Source of the DNA: Nocardia stercoris
GTDB taxonomy: Bacteria; Actinomycetota; Actinomycetes; Mycobacteriales; Mycobacteriaceae
NCBI RefSeq assembly: GCF_003696265.1
Contig: NZ_RFFH01000028.1
Span: 1 to 46,773, forward strand
DNA: 46,773 nucleotides
Direction of reading: 5' to 3'
Shown: positions 1-8,308 of the stretch, piece by piece
How positions within the stretch are numbered: the stretch's first letter is position 1
Layout of the letters: the number at the start of each line of letters is the position of its first letter
The notes under the pieces: model-generated
What the model saw: the letters and a program-made list of their open reading frames with translations, nothing else
Databases searched by the model: none
Told to the model about the DNA's origin: nothing
Program-made: the position numbers and the translations under genes

Positions 1-2617
1 GGCCGCTGCGTCCGCTGCGCCGGAGACCACGCGTCCGGCTCCGGGCGGTCCGCGTCCGGGCCAGCCGCGTCCCGGTACCCCGGGTCAGCCGGCCGGTCAG
101 GCCCCGCAGCCGGGTGCCCAGCGTCCGGCCCAGCCGGGTGCGCCGCGTCCCGCGGCCGCCGGTCCCAAGCCCGGCCCCAAGACACCGCGGGTCGGCAACA
201 ACCCCTTCTCGTCCGCGCCCGAGCGTCCCGCGCCGCGCCCGGCCCCCGGCCCGCGTCCGGGTCAGGGCCAGGGCCAGGGTGGTCCGCGTCCGGCTCCGGG
301 TCAGGGCGGTCCCCGTCCGATGCCCGGCCAGGGTGGTCCGCGTCCGGGGCCGGGTCAGGGCGGTCCGCGCCCGCCGGCCGGTCAGGGCGGTCCCCGCCCG
401 GGTGGCCCGCGGCCGAGCCCCGGCTCGATGCCGCCGCGCCCGAACCCGGGTGCCATGCCGTCGCGTTCCGCGCGTCCGGGCCCCGGTCAGGGTGGTCCCG
501 GCGCCGGTCGTCCGCGTCCGGGCGGTGCGCCCGGTGGCGCCGGTCGTCCCGGTGGCGGCGGTGGCGGTCCGTACCGTGGTGGCGGCGGTGGCGCCGGTGC
601 CGGTGCGCCCGGTGCCGGTGGTGGCGCCGGTGCTCCCGGTGGTTTCCGGGGTCGTCCCGGTGGCGGCGGTGGCCGTCCGGGTGGTCCGGGTGGTCGCGGC
701 GGTGCCGCAGGTGCCTTCGGCCGTCCCGGTGGCGCGCCCCGCAAGGGCCGCAAGTCGAAGCGGGCGAAGCGCGCCGAGTACGAGAACATGCAGGCGCCCG
801 CCGTCGGTGGCGTGCGGCTGCCGCGCGGCAACGGCGAGATCATCCGGCTCGCCCGCGGCGCCTCGCTGTCGGACTTCGCCGAGAAGATCAACGCCAACCC
901 GGCCTCGCTGGTGCAGGCGCTGTTCAACCTCGGCGAGATGGTCACCGCGACCCAGTCGGTGAACGACGAGACGCTCGAGCTGCTCGGCTCGGAGATGAAC
1001 TACGTCGTGCACGTGGTCTCGCCCGAGGACGAGGACCGCGAGCTGCTGGAGAGCTTCGACCTCACCTACGGCGAGGACGAGGGCGACGAGTCCGACCTGC
1101 AGGTCCGGCCGCCGGTCGTGACCGTCATGGGTCACGTCGACCACGGTAAGACCCGACTGCTGGACACGATCCGTCAGGCGAACGTCCGCGAGGGCGAGGC
1201 CGGTGGCATCACCCAGCACATCGGCGCCTACCAGGTGCTCTCGCACGTCAACGGCGAGGACCGCCTCATCACCTTCATCGACACCCCGGGTCACGAGGCG
1301 TTCACCGCCATGCGTGCCCGTGGTGCGAAGGCCACCGACATCGCGATCCTCGTGGTCGCGGCCGACGACGGCGTCATGCCGCAGACGGTGGAGGCGATCA
1401 ACCACGCCCAGGCGGCCGACGTGCCGATCGTGGTGGCGGTCAACAAGATCGACAAGGAAGGCGCGAACCCGGACAAGATCCGGCAGCAGCTGACCGAATA
1501 CGGCTTGGTCACAGAGGAATACGGTGGCGACACCATGTTCGTCGACATCTCGGCCAAGCAGGGCACCAACATCGAGGCGCTGCTGGAAGCGGTCGTGCTG
1601 ACCGCCGACGCCTCGCTCGACCTGCGGGCCAACCCGGACATGGACGCGCAGGGTGTCGCCATCGAGGCGCACCTCGACCGCGGCCGTGGCCCGGTGGCCA
1701 CCGTGCTGATCCAGCGCGGAACGCTGCGGGTCGGCGACTCGATCGTGGCCGGCGACGCCTACGGTCGCGTCCGCCGCATGGTCGACGAGCACGGTGCCGA
1801 CATCGACGCGGCGCTGCCGTCGCGGCCGGTGCAGGTCATCGGTTTCACCTCGGTGCCCGGCGCCGGTGACAACCTGCTCGTGGTCGAGGAGGACCGCATC
1901 GCGCGGCAGATCGCGGACCGCCGCAATGCGCGCAAGCGCAACGCGCTGGCCGCCCGCAGCCGCAAGCGGATCAGCCTCGAGGACCTGGATGCCGCGCTGA
2001 AGGAGACTTCGGAGCTGAACCTGATCCTGAAGGGCGACAACTCGGGTACCGTCGAGGCCCTCGAGGAAGCCCTGCTCGGGATCGAGATCAGCGACGAGGT
2101 GCGCCTGCGGGTCATCGACCGCGGTGTCGGTGGTGTCACCGAGACCAACGTCAACCTGGCGTCCGCGTCCAACGCGATCATCATCGGGTTCAACGTCCGG
2201 GCGGAGGGCAAGGCCACCGAGCTGGCCAACCGCGAGGGCGTCGACATCCGGTACTACTCGGTGATCTACCAGGCCATCGACGAGATCGAGAAGGCCCTCA
2301 AGGGTCTGCTCAAGCCGATCTACGAGGAGGTGGAGCTGGGCCGGGCGGAGATCCGCCAGGTGTTCCGTTCCTCCAAGTTCGGCAACATCGCCGGTTGCTG
2401 GATCACGTCCGGCTCTGTCAAGCGCAACGCCAAGGCGCGCCTGATCCGCGACAACGTGGTCATCTCCGACACCTCGATCCAGTCGCTGCGCCGCGAGAAG
2501 GACGACGCGACCGAGGTCCGCGAGGGCTACGAATGTGGTATCACGCTGGGCTACAACGACATCAAGGAAGGCGACATCATCGAAGCGTACGAGCTTCGGG
2601 AGAAGCCGCGGGACTGA
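1..2617 (+). CDS. infB: translation initiation factor IF-2 (5' end outside window)
   Basis: IF-2 is the GTPase that delivers initiator fMet-tRNA to the 30S subunit and promotes 70S assembly. The reading frame is open from base 2, so the true start lies upstream. The first 750 bases encode a disordered Gly/Pro/Arg/Gln-rich region with five GQGGPRP units, typical of actinobacterial IF-2. An IF2-N domain follows (about 800-1010), then the GTPase domain with the P-loop GHVDHGKT (1130-1153), DTPGH (about 1280) and NKID (about 1442), and then beta-barrel and C-terminal fMet-tRNA-binding domains. The family assignment is certain. A 14-bp hairpin lies 87 bases after the stop, and DUF503 and rbfA follow on the same strand, the usual nusA-infB-rbfA arrangement. 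Confidence 0.98.
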   Translation, partial: AAASAAPETTRPAPGGPRPGQPRPGTPGQPAGQAPQPGAQRPAQPGAPRPAAAGPKPGPKTPRVGNNPFSSAPERPAPRPAPGPRPGQGQGQGGPRPAPGQGGPRPMPGQGGPRPGPGQGGPRPPAGQGGPRPGGPRPSPGSMPPRPNPGAMPSRSARPGPGQGGPGAGRPRPGGAPGGAGRPGGGGGGPYRGGGGGAGAGAPGAGGGAGAPGGFRGRPGGGGGRPGGPGGRGGAAGAFGRPGGAPRKGRKSKRAKRAEYENMQAPAVGGVRLPRGNGEIIRLARGASLSDFAEKINANPASLVQALFNLGEMVTATQSVNDETLELLGSEMNYVVHVVSPEDEDRELLESFDLTYGEDEGDESDLQVRPPVVTVMGHVDHGKTRLLDTIRQANVREGEAGGITQHIGAYQVLSHVNGEDRLITFIDTPGHEAFTAMRARGAKATDIAILVVAADDGVMPQTVEAINHAQAADVPIVVAVNKIDKEGANPDKIRQQLTEYGLVTEEYGGDTMFVDISAKQGTNIEALLEAVVLTADASLDLRANPDMDAQGVAIEAHLDRGRGPVATVLIQRGTLRVGDSIVAGDAYGRVRRMVDEHGADIDAALPSRPVQVIGFTSVPGAGDNLLVVEEDRIARQIADRRNARKRNALAARSRKRISLEDLDAALKETSELNLILKGDNSGTVEALEEALLGIEISDEVRLRVIDRGVGGVTETNVNLASASNAIIIGFNVRAEGKATELANREGVDIRYYSVIYQAIDEIEKALKGLLKPIYEEVELGRAEIRQVFRSSKFGNIAGCWITSGSVKRNAKARLIRDNVVISDTSIQSLRREKDDATEVREGYECGITLGYNDIKEGDIIEAYELREKPRD

Positions 2618-2703
2618 GCCGTCAGGGCCGGAGGCGGGGGCGAAGCGTGACCACGCAGGCCCAGGCGAAGGCCCCGACAGACACAGTCTGATGTAGTGCT
2701 CGA

Positions 2704-2741
2704 GCTGTGCCGCCCAGACGAAATTGCCTGGGCGGCACAGC
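2704..2741 (+). terminator. strong hairpin after infB
   Basis: A perfect 14-bp stem (2704-2717 with 2728-2741) encloses a 10-base loop, about 90 bases after the infB stop. No T-run follows, so it would be a U-less actinobacterial-type terminator, an attenuator or an mRNA-stabilising structure. Because DUF503 and rbfA follow on the same strand, partial read-through is likely. Confidence 0.6.
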
Positions 2742-2796
2742 CGTTCGGGTGGCACAATCGCACCCGGCACATTCCGTCCACACATGAGGTGAGCAT

Positions 2797-3087
2797 TTGT
2801 TCGTTGGATCGCTGGAGTTCGACATCCTGCTCGGTGATGTCCATTCACTGAAGGAGAAGCGTTCGGTGATCCGGCCGGTACTGGCCGAATTGAAGAAATT
2901 CGGCGTGAGCGCGGCCGAGGGCGGCGATCACGATCTGCACCGCCGATCGTTGCTGGGGGTGGCGGTCGTGGCCCCCGCGGTCGACCATCTCACCGAGGTC
3001 CTCGACACCTGCGAGCGGCGGGTCGCCGCTCACCCCGAGTTCGAGCTGCTGGCCGTCCGTCGCCGGATCTTCGGTCCCGAGGACTGA
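2797..3087 (+). CDS. DUF503 (YlxP-like) family protein
   Basis: This 96-residue protein matches the DUF503 family by its start, in which a FVGSLEFDILLGDVHSLKEKRSVI-like stretch contains the characteristic SLKEKRS motif. DUF503 genes commonly sit between infB and rbfA in Gram-positive bacteria, as here. The molecular function is not established; the genomic link suggests a role near ribosome maturation or translation. The start is TTG at 2797, preceded by an AGGTGAG ribosome-binding site at 2786-2792. An ATG at 2784 opens only two codons before a stop and is not the start. The family call is confident; the role is unknown. Confidence 0.88.
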   Translation: MFVGSLEFDILLGDVHSLKEKRSVIRPVLAELKKFGVSAAEGGDHDLHRRSLLGVAVVAPAVDHLTEVLDTCERRVAAHPEFELLAVRRRIFGPED

Positions 3088-3237
3088 GCCGCAGCACCAG
3101 CGGGCCCATGCGGCCCGTTCCCCTGTTCAACGGCCGGCTGATCCGGCCGAAACCGCGCCTGACCGGCGACTGGAGTACGGCGAGGAATATCGCGTTACAG
3201 TTGCTGACAGTGCGCCACCGCAAAAGGAGGTCTAGCC

Positions 3238-3681
3238 ATGGTGGATCAGGCCAGGGCCCGCCGACTCGCGAAGCGGATCATGACGATCGTGGGCACCGCG
3301 ATCGAGTACGAGATCAAGGATCCGCGGTTGCATTTCGTGACCGTCACCGATGCCCGGGTGACCGGGGATCTGCGCGAGGCGACCGTCTATTACACAGTCA
3401 TGGGTGAAAGTCTTTCCGCGGAGCCGGATTACGAGGGCGCCGCCGCCGGCCTGGCGAAGGCGGCCGGCGTGCTGCGGTCCAAGGTGGGCGCCGCGACCGG
3501 GATCAAATTCACGCCGACCCTCAGCTTCGTCCTCGACACCGTGCCCGACGCGGCGCGGCAGATGGAGGAGCTGCTCAGCCGGGCGCGCGAGGTCGACGAG
3601 CGGGTGGCGCGGGTCGCCGCGGACGCCAGTCACGCCGGTGACGCCGACCCCTACAAGACCGAGCGCGAGTCCGAGGACTGA
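3238..3681 (+). CDS. rbfA: 30S ribosome-binding factor A
   Basis: RbfA binds the 30S subunit late in assembly, near helix 1 of 16S rRNA, and is needed for 16S processing and cold adaptation. The 147-residue product begins MVDQARARRLAKRIMTIVGT and has the compact KH-like fold pattern of the family, including the segment VTDARVTGDLREATVYYTVM. The length is normal, and an acidic tail ends the protein. The ATG is preceded by an excellent ribosome-binding site (AAAGGAGG at 3223-3230). It sits between DUF503 and nrnA on the same strand, the standard actinobacterial order. Confidence 0.96.
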   Translation: MVDQARARRLAKRIMTIVGTAIEYEIKDPRLHFVTVTDARVTGDLREATVYYTVMGESLSAEPDYEGAAAGLAKAAGVLRSKVGAATGIKFTPTLSFVLDTVPDAARQMEELLSRAREVDERVARVAADASHAGDADPYKTERESED

Positions 3682-3735
3682 CCCGCCGCGGCGGGCGGGG
3701 ACCGGCTGCCCGCCGCTGGAAGAACAGAGCGAACG

Positions 3736-4743
3736 ATGACTGCAGTATCCCCGGCGGCCGATATCTGTGCCGCTGTCGGAGCGCTGGCCGCTGCCCGATC
3801 GGTGACGGTGCTGTGCCATATCCAGCCCGACGCCGACACCATCGGCAGCGGGCTGGCGCTGGCGTTGGTGCTGCACCGGCGGGGCGTCCCGGTGTGTGTG
3901 TCGTTCGCGGAGCCGGCGGAACTGCCGGAGGCCATGCGGTCGCTGCCGGGGATCGAGTTCCTGGTGCCGGCGGCCGACGTGCCGCGCGAGGTCGACCTGC
4001 TGGTCACCGTCGACTGCGGTAGTGCGGGCCGATTGGGTGCGCTGGCCGACCGGCTTCCCGGCGCCGGGACCGTGCTGGTGCTCGACCACCATGTGTCCAA
4101 CACCCGGTTCGGCACCCTGAACGTGATCGACGTCGGCGCGGACTCCACCACGAGCCTGGTGGCCGGGATTCTGCGCGAGTGGGGTGAGCCGATCGACCGC
4201 GACGTCGCCCACTGCCTCTACGCCGGGCTGGTCACCGACACCGGCTGCTTCCGCTGGGGTGGTCCGGCGTCGCACCGGCTGGCCGATGAGCTGCTGTCCA
4301 CCGGCATCGACGGCCGCGGGATCACCCGCGCGCTGATGGACACCCATCCCTTCGCCTGGCTGGCCATGCTGTCGCGGGTGCTGGGTTCGGCACGGCTGGC
4401 GCCGCAGGCCGCGCACGGCAGCGGGCTGGTGTACACGTTCGTGCATCGTGCCGACCGCGCCGACCTCGGGTCGGAGGAGGTCGAGAGCGTCATCGACATC
4501 ATCCGTACCACCGGGGAGGCCGCGGTGGCGGCGGTGTTCAAGGAGGCCCGTGCGGTCGCGGGGCTGTGGAGTGTGTCGCTGCGGTCGCGCGACAGCGCGG
4601 TGGGGGCCGACGACGGGGTCGACGTGGCGCGGGTGGCAGCCGGGCTGGGCGGCGGCGGACACCGGTTCGCCGCCGGGTACACCACGCGCGGTACCGAGGA
4701 CGAGCTGATCGCCGCGCTGCTGGCGGGCTTGGAGCGGGACTGA
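3736..4743 (+). CDS. nrnA: DHH/DHHA1 phosphoesterase, NrnA-type nanoRNase / pAp phosphatase
   Basis: Members of this family degrade 2-5 nt RNAs, dephosphorylate 3'-phosphoadenosine 5'-phosphate and in mycobacteria also hydrolyse linear dinucleotides derived from cyclic di-AMP. The 335-residue protein carries the metal-binding motifs in order: HIQPDADTIGSG near residue 30, VDCGS near 95, DHHVSN near 117, and the DHHA1 substrate motif GGGGHRFAAG near 301. The length is typical. It follows rbfA by 54 bases, matching the position of Rv2837c in M. tuberculosis. Its 3' end lies 9 bases from the convergent toxin gene. Which substrate dominates in vivo cannot be read from sequence. Confidence 0.94.
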   Translation: MTAVSPAADICAAVGALAAARSVTVLCHIQPDADTIGSGLALALVLHRRGVPVCVSFAEPAELPEAMRSLPGIEFLVPAADVPREVDLLVTVDCGSAGRLGALADRLPGAGTVLVLDHHVSNTRFGTLNVIDVGADSTTSLVAGILREWGEPIDRDVAHCLYAGLVTDTGCFRWGGPASHRLADELLSTGIDGRGITRALMDTHPFAWLAMLSRVLGSARLAPQAAHGSGLVYTFVHRADRADLGSEEVESVIDIIRTTGEAAVAAVFKEARAVAGLWSVSLRSRDSAVGADDGVDVARVAAGLGGGGHRFAAGYTTRGTEDELIAALLAGLERD

Positions 4744-4752
4744 CCGGGCAGC

Positions 4753-5079
4753 TCAGACGTCGAAGGTGGCGCGGAGCAGGGTGGCGATCTGTTCGAGCGT
4801 GCCTTCGCCGACTTGGCCGACCGGGCCACGCAGCCACGGCCGGTACAGGGTCGCGATCCGGTCCAGACGCACCCAGCCGCCGGGCAGCGGGTCCTGCTCG
4901 GTGAGCGTGACCGAGACCAGGATGTCGGGGTCGAACCGGTCGATGGGGGCGGCCAGCACCCAGTTCTGGGGTGCGGCGAGCAGATAGTCCGCGGACAGGA
5001 TGATCCGGTACGGGGTGCGCTCGTCGTCTCTGCGGGCCGGACGCGGATGGATGTATTCCCAGATCTCGCCCTGTTTCAC
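4753..5079 (-). CDS. PemK/MazF-type toxin (putative endoribonuclease)
   Basis: This 108-residue protein begins MKQGEIWEY, the hallmark beta-strand of the PemK/MazF/CcdB fold (x-x-G-E/D-I/V-W). Central strands follow (YRIILSADYLL, NWVLAAPID, ILVSVTL) with an alpha-helical C-terminus. MazF-type toxins are usually ribosome-independent mRNA or tRNA interferases. The ATG overlaps the stop of the upstream small gene by four bases (ATGA), as in a toxin-antitoxin operon with the antitoxin first. The sequence is divergent from the best-known MazF proteins, so the fold is more certain than the RNA target. It converges on nrnA. Confidence 0.8.
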   Translation of the reverse strand: MKQGEIWEYIHPRPARRDDERTPYRIILSADYLLAAPQNWVLAAPIDRFDPDILVSVTLTEQDPLPGGWVRLDRIATLYRPWLRGPVGQVGEGTLEQIATLLRATFDV

Positions 5080-5330
5080 GCGGCGTGCCCGCGGCGTCGC
5101 GCTTCGGCCTCGGCGGCCCGGTGCTCGTGCAGGAGTGCCTCGGCTTCGCGCCGGTCGTGGGCGGCCTGCCCGGGGCGGCGCGCGTGCCGGTCGGCGTCGG
5201 AGAGCATGGCCCAGGCTCGGGCGGAGCGAATGATGTAGGGCGCCAACGCCATATCTGCGCGGGCCGCCGCTTCCCGCAGAATTCCCAGTTCCCCACTGTC
5301 GATGGAGATGGTCACGCTCTCGATCGCCAT
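5076..5330 (-). CDS. antitoxin partner of the PemK/MazF-type toxin
   Basis: This 84-residue protein begins with a ribbon-helix-helix-like strand (MAIESVTISIDSGEL) followed by two helices, then a highly charged Arg/Glu/His/Ala-rich C-terminus that is likely disordered until it binds the toxin. A small DNA-binding N-terminus with a charged toxin-binding tail, placed directly upstream and overlapping the toxin by ATGA, is the standard type II antitoxin design. The call rests on size, N-terminal pattern and arrangement rather than a recognised named family. The operon probably autoregulates from the region just above 5330. Confidence 0.75.
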   Translation of the reverse strand: MAIESVTISIDSGELGILREAAARADMALAPYIIRSARAWAMLSDADRHARRPGQAAHDRREAEALLHEHRAAEAEARRRGHAA

Positions 5331-5678
5331 GCCCCGACCCTACCCCCGGTCAGGACGCTGCTCGAGCCGATTGTCTGTGCGTCCGGTGCGGATTCGCGGT
5401 GCGGTCGGCGGCTGTCGATGTGCCAGGTGGGCGAAAGCGGCTGATCAGCACCGGAATTGACGAGGATGCGGCATGTGTCTCGAAAGTGTTGTCGTGCAAG
5501 TGATTTGAATTCGATCGTGGGTTCGGCGGGCCTCGTGTCCGGGGTCGGTCGTGCTATGACAGGCCCGCCGGATCCGCACTGCCGGGGACCGGCCGCGGCC
5601 CACCGGACGTGAGCCGGGTCGAGGTGCCCGATTCGCCCCCTCTACCGTGATTGTGTCCAGTTTTGTCCAACGACGACG
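5331..5678. other. divergent intergenic region between antitoxin and MATE genes
   Basis: No convincing gene is present in these 348 bases. It should contain the promoter of the toxin-antitoxin operon (leftward) and that of the MATE gene (rightward, candidate -10 TACCGT at 5643-5648). A perfect 10-bp inverted repeat (5524-5533 with 5561-5570, 27-base spacer) lies in the middle and may be an operator or a hairpin. Confidence 0.5.
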
Positions 5679-7133
5679 GTGGGAGCCAGCGTGGGCGGTC
5701 AAGGGACGGAAACGGAGCACATCGGACCGATCGCACCGGCCAGGGGAGCTCACGCAGCCGAGGCGGTCGCGGAACACCGCCCAATCGACTCGCCGTCCGG
5801 GCTCGGACGGGCACCCGCGTCCGAGGTGGACGCCGGCGCCGGGCGGATCCTCGGGATCGCGATTCCCACGCTCGGCGTGCTGATCGCGGAACCGCTGTAT
5901 CTGCTGTACGACCTGGCGGTGGTCGGCCGGCTGGGGGCACTGCCGCTGGCCGGGCTGGCCATCGGTGTGCTGATCCTCGGTGTCGTCAGCACCCAGTTGA
6001 CGTTCATGACCTACGGAACCACCGCCCGGGCCGCCCGCAAGCACGGTGCCGGTGACGACCGGGGTGCCGTGCAGGAGGGGGTACAGGCCAGCTGGATCGC
6101 GATCGGCGCGGGACTGGCGATCGTGGCGGTGGTACAGGTCGGCGCGGGCTGGATCTGCGCGGTGGTCGCCGGGGAGCCCGACAGCGCCGAGGCCGCCGCT
6201 CGCTGGCTGCGGATCGCGGTCTGGGGTGTTCCGCTGATCCTGCTCACCATGGCGGGCAACGGGTGGCTACGGGGCGTGCAGCGGACCAGGTTGCCGCTGG
6301 CGTTCGTACTCGCCGGCGAAGTGGTGTCGGCGGTGCTGTGCCCGGTGCTGGTGCACGGCTGGCTCGGCGCCCCACAACTGGGGCTGGCCGGTTCCGCGGT
6401 CGCGAACGTGGCCGGGCAGGCGGTGACCGGTGCGCTGTTCCTGAGCGTCCTACTGCGGCAACAGGTGTCGTTCGCACCGCACTTCGGGGTGATGGCGGCG
6501 CAACTGCTGCTGGGCCGGGATCTGGTGCTGCGCAGCCTGTCCTTCCAGATCTGCTTCATCTCGGCGGGCGCGGTGGCCTCCCGGTTCGGGCCGGACTCGG
6601 TGGGCGCCCACCAGCTGGTGTATCAGATATGGAACTTCCTGGCCATGTTCCTGGACTCGCTCGCGATCGCCGCGCAGACGCTGACCGGTGCCGCGCTCGG
6701 TGCCGACGACGCCGAGGGCGCGAAGCGGCTCGCCGGCCGCCTCACGCTCTGGTCGACGGCGCTGGCGACGGTGCTGGCGCTGGGATTCGCCGCGGGTCAC
6801 GCGGTGATCCCGACCTGGTTCGTCACCGACCCGGGAGTGCTCGACCGGGTACACGCCATCTGGTGGATCTTCGTGTGTCTCATCCCGATCGGCGGTGTCG
6901 TGTTCGCTCTCGACGGTGTGCTGCTGGGCGCGGGCGATGCCGCCTACCTGCGCAACATCACCCTCGCGGGCGGTCTGCTCGGCTACCTGCCGATGATCTG
7001 GCTGTCGCTGGCTTTCGGCTGGGGTGTCGTCGGGATCTGGTCCGGGCTGGCCACTTTCATCGTCGCGCGGTGTATCGCGGTGCTGGCCAGGGCATATTCG
7101 GGCCGGTGGGCCCGGACCGGTGCCGACGTGTGA
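5679..7133 (+). CDS. MATE family efflux transporter (DinF-like)
   Basis: This is a polytopic inner-membrane multidrug and toxin extrusion transporter that exchanges Na+ or H+ for organic cations or other drugs. After a hydrophilic N-terminus of about 55 residues, roughly twelve hydrophobic segments follow in two similar halves. The first begins ILGIAIPTLGVLIAEPLYLL, a MatE-like start. The position after nrnA matches dinF (Rv2836c) of M. tuberculosis. The GTG at 5679 is the longest start. An in-frame GTG at 5691, preceded by GGGAG at 5681-5685, is better supported by its ribosome-binding site and would shorten the protein by four residues. The substrate cannot be deduced. Confidence 0.92.
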   Translation: MGASVGGQGTETEHIGPIAPARGAHAAEAVAEHRPIDSPSGLGRAPASEVDAGAGRILGIAIPTLGVLIAEPLYLLYDLAVVGRLGALPLAGLAIGVLILGVVSTQLTFMTYGTTARAARKHGAGDDRGAVQEGVQASWIAIGAGLAIVAVVQVGAGWICAVVAGEPDSAEAAARWLRIAVWGVPLILLTMAGNGWLRGVQRTRLPLAFVLAGEVVSAVLCPVLVHGWLGAPQLGLAGSAVANVAGQAVTGALFLSVLLRQQVSFAPHFGVMAAQLLLGRDLVLRSLSFQICFISAGAVASRFGPDSVGAHQLVYQIWNFLAMFLDSLAIAAQTLTGAALGADDAEGAKRLAGRLTLWSTALATVLALGFAAGHAVIPTWFVTDPGVLDRVHAIWWIFVCLIPIGGVVFALDGVLLGAGDAAYLRNITLAGGLLGYLPMIWLSLAFGWGVVGIWSGLATFIVARCIAVLARAYSGRWARTGADV

Positions 7134-7173
7134 CGGTCGCTACGGTGGGATCCGCGGCACGCGAGGAGAGAGG

Positions 7174-8142
7174 TTGGTTCGGGTGGGTCCCAGAGTCATG
7201 GCGGTATCCGATATCCACGTCGGACACCAGGGCAACAAGCCTGTGGTGGAGCAGATCCGGGCGGAGTCGCCCGACGACTGGCTGATCCTCGCCGGTGACG
7301 TGGGGGAGAAGGTCGAGGACATCCGGTGGGCGCTGGAAACGCTGCGCGGACGCTTCGCCAAGGTGATCTGGGTGCCCGGAAACCACGAATTGTGGACCAC
7401 CGTCAAGGATTCCGTGCAGATGGTGGGCGCCGCCCGCTACGACTACCTGGTCTCGATGTGCCGTGACCTCGACGTGCTGACACCCGAGGACCCGTATCCG
7501 GTGTGGGAGGGCCCGGGCGCGGAGGCGTTCGGTGGCCGGGTGACGCTGGCGCCGATGTTCCTGCTCTACGACTATTCGTGGCTGCCCGACGGCGCCCGCA
7601 CCTCCGCCGAGGGCCTGGCGATCGCCCGCGACCGCAATGTGGTCGCCACCGACGAGTTCCTGCTCACGCCCGAGCCGTACGCCACCCGAGCGGCCTGGTG
7701 CAACGCGCGCGTCCAGTACACGCAGCGCCGGCTGGACGCGCTGCCCGCGGAGACCCCGCTGGTCCTGATCAACCATTTCCCGCTGGTGCGGGAGCCCACG
7801 CGGATGCTGTTCTATCCCGAGTTCGCGCTGTGGTGCGGCACCGATCAGACCGCCGACTGGCACACCAGCTACAACGTGGTGTGCTCGGTGTACGGGCATC
7901 TGCACATCCCGCGCACCACCTGGTACGACGGCGTGCGCTTCGAGGAGGTGTCGCTGGGCTACCCGCGTGAGTGGCAGCGCCGCGGCGTGCCGGACCCCCT
8001 GCTGCGTCAGATCCTGCCGGTGCCGGAGTACGGGCCCGATGACCTGAACGAGTGGGGCGGGCACTTCAAGATCACCCCGGAGATGCGGGCCGCGGGCGAG
8101 GAGATGCGCAAGCAGGCCGAGCGCCGCCGCGGGCTGGCCTGA
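7174..8142 (+). CDS. pptH: metallophosphoesterase, PptH-type phosphopantetheinyl hydrolase
   Basis: This 322-residue protein has the calcineurin-like metallophosphoesterase motifs in order: SDIHVGH, LAGDVGE, VPGNHELW, NHFPLV and YGHLH. Its length and its position upstream of a PptT gene match Rv2795c (PptH), which removes the 4'-phosphopantetheine arm from carrier proteins and opposes PptT. The ortholog call is an inference from synteny and size. I chose TTG at 7174 because GAGGAG (7163-7168) sits five bases upstream. In-frame GTG 7183 and ATG 7198 are later alternatives; ATG 7198 would begin only four residues before the DxH motif. An open frame reaches back to 7024 but overlaps the MATE gene. 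A candidate -10 (TACGGT) is at 7141. Confidence 0.88.
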   Translation: MVRVGPRVMAVSDIHVGHQGNKPVVEQIRAESPDDWLILAGDVGEKVEDIRWALETLRGRFAKVIWVPGNHELWTTVKDSVQMVGAARYDYLVSMCRDLDVLTPEDPYPVWEGPGAEAFGGRVTLAPMFLLYDYSWLPDGARTSAEGLAIARDRNVVATDEFLLTPEPYATRAAWCNARVQYTQRRLDALPAETPLVLINHFPLVREPTRMLFYPEFALWCGTDQTADWHTSYNVVCSVYGHLHIPRTTWYDGVRFEEVSLGYPREWQRRGVPDPLLRQILPVPEYGPDDLNEWGGHFKITPEMRAAGEEMRKQAERRRGLA

Positions 8143-8186
8143 GGCGATTCCGCCCGCCGTCGCGGACGGATTACGGTACCGGAGGT

Positions 8187-8220
8187 TACGTTGACGTAGG
8201 TAGGGCGGAATTGTTTCCGC
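8187..8220. promoter_or_regulatory. paired inverted repeats upstream of oxygenase gene
   Basis: TACGT-TG-ACGTA (8187-8198) is a perfect 5-bp inverted repeat with a 2-base centre, a layout common for TetR-family operators. GCGGAA-TTGT-TTCCGC (8205-8220) follows at once. A candidate -10, TAGAGT, is at 8256-8261, ahead of the oxygenase start at 8309. The regulator is not in the window as far as can be seen. Confidence 0.4.
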
Positions 8221-8308
8221 AGGTAGACACCCTTTTTGTGGTGGCCGTCGACGGCTAGAGTTATGTGTGTGCGTGCCCACACAGACACTGCTGTCGAAGG
8301 GGGTCATC

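Noticed and set aside
114..962. Long Arg/Pro/Val-rich open frame inside infB
   Set aside because: It is a shadow in another frame of the low-complexity infB N-terminal region; its composition is an artefact of GC-rich repeats.
2647..2691. 14-residue ORF after infB starting at GTG 2647
   Set aside because: GGAGG is about 12 bases upstream, too far, and there is no coupling to neighbours; chance is sufficient explanation.
3232..4662. 476-residue minus-strand frame across rbfA and nrnA
   Set aside because: It is the antisense of two clear core genes; the translation is Arg/His/Gln/Gly-rich with no recognisable motif.
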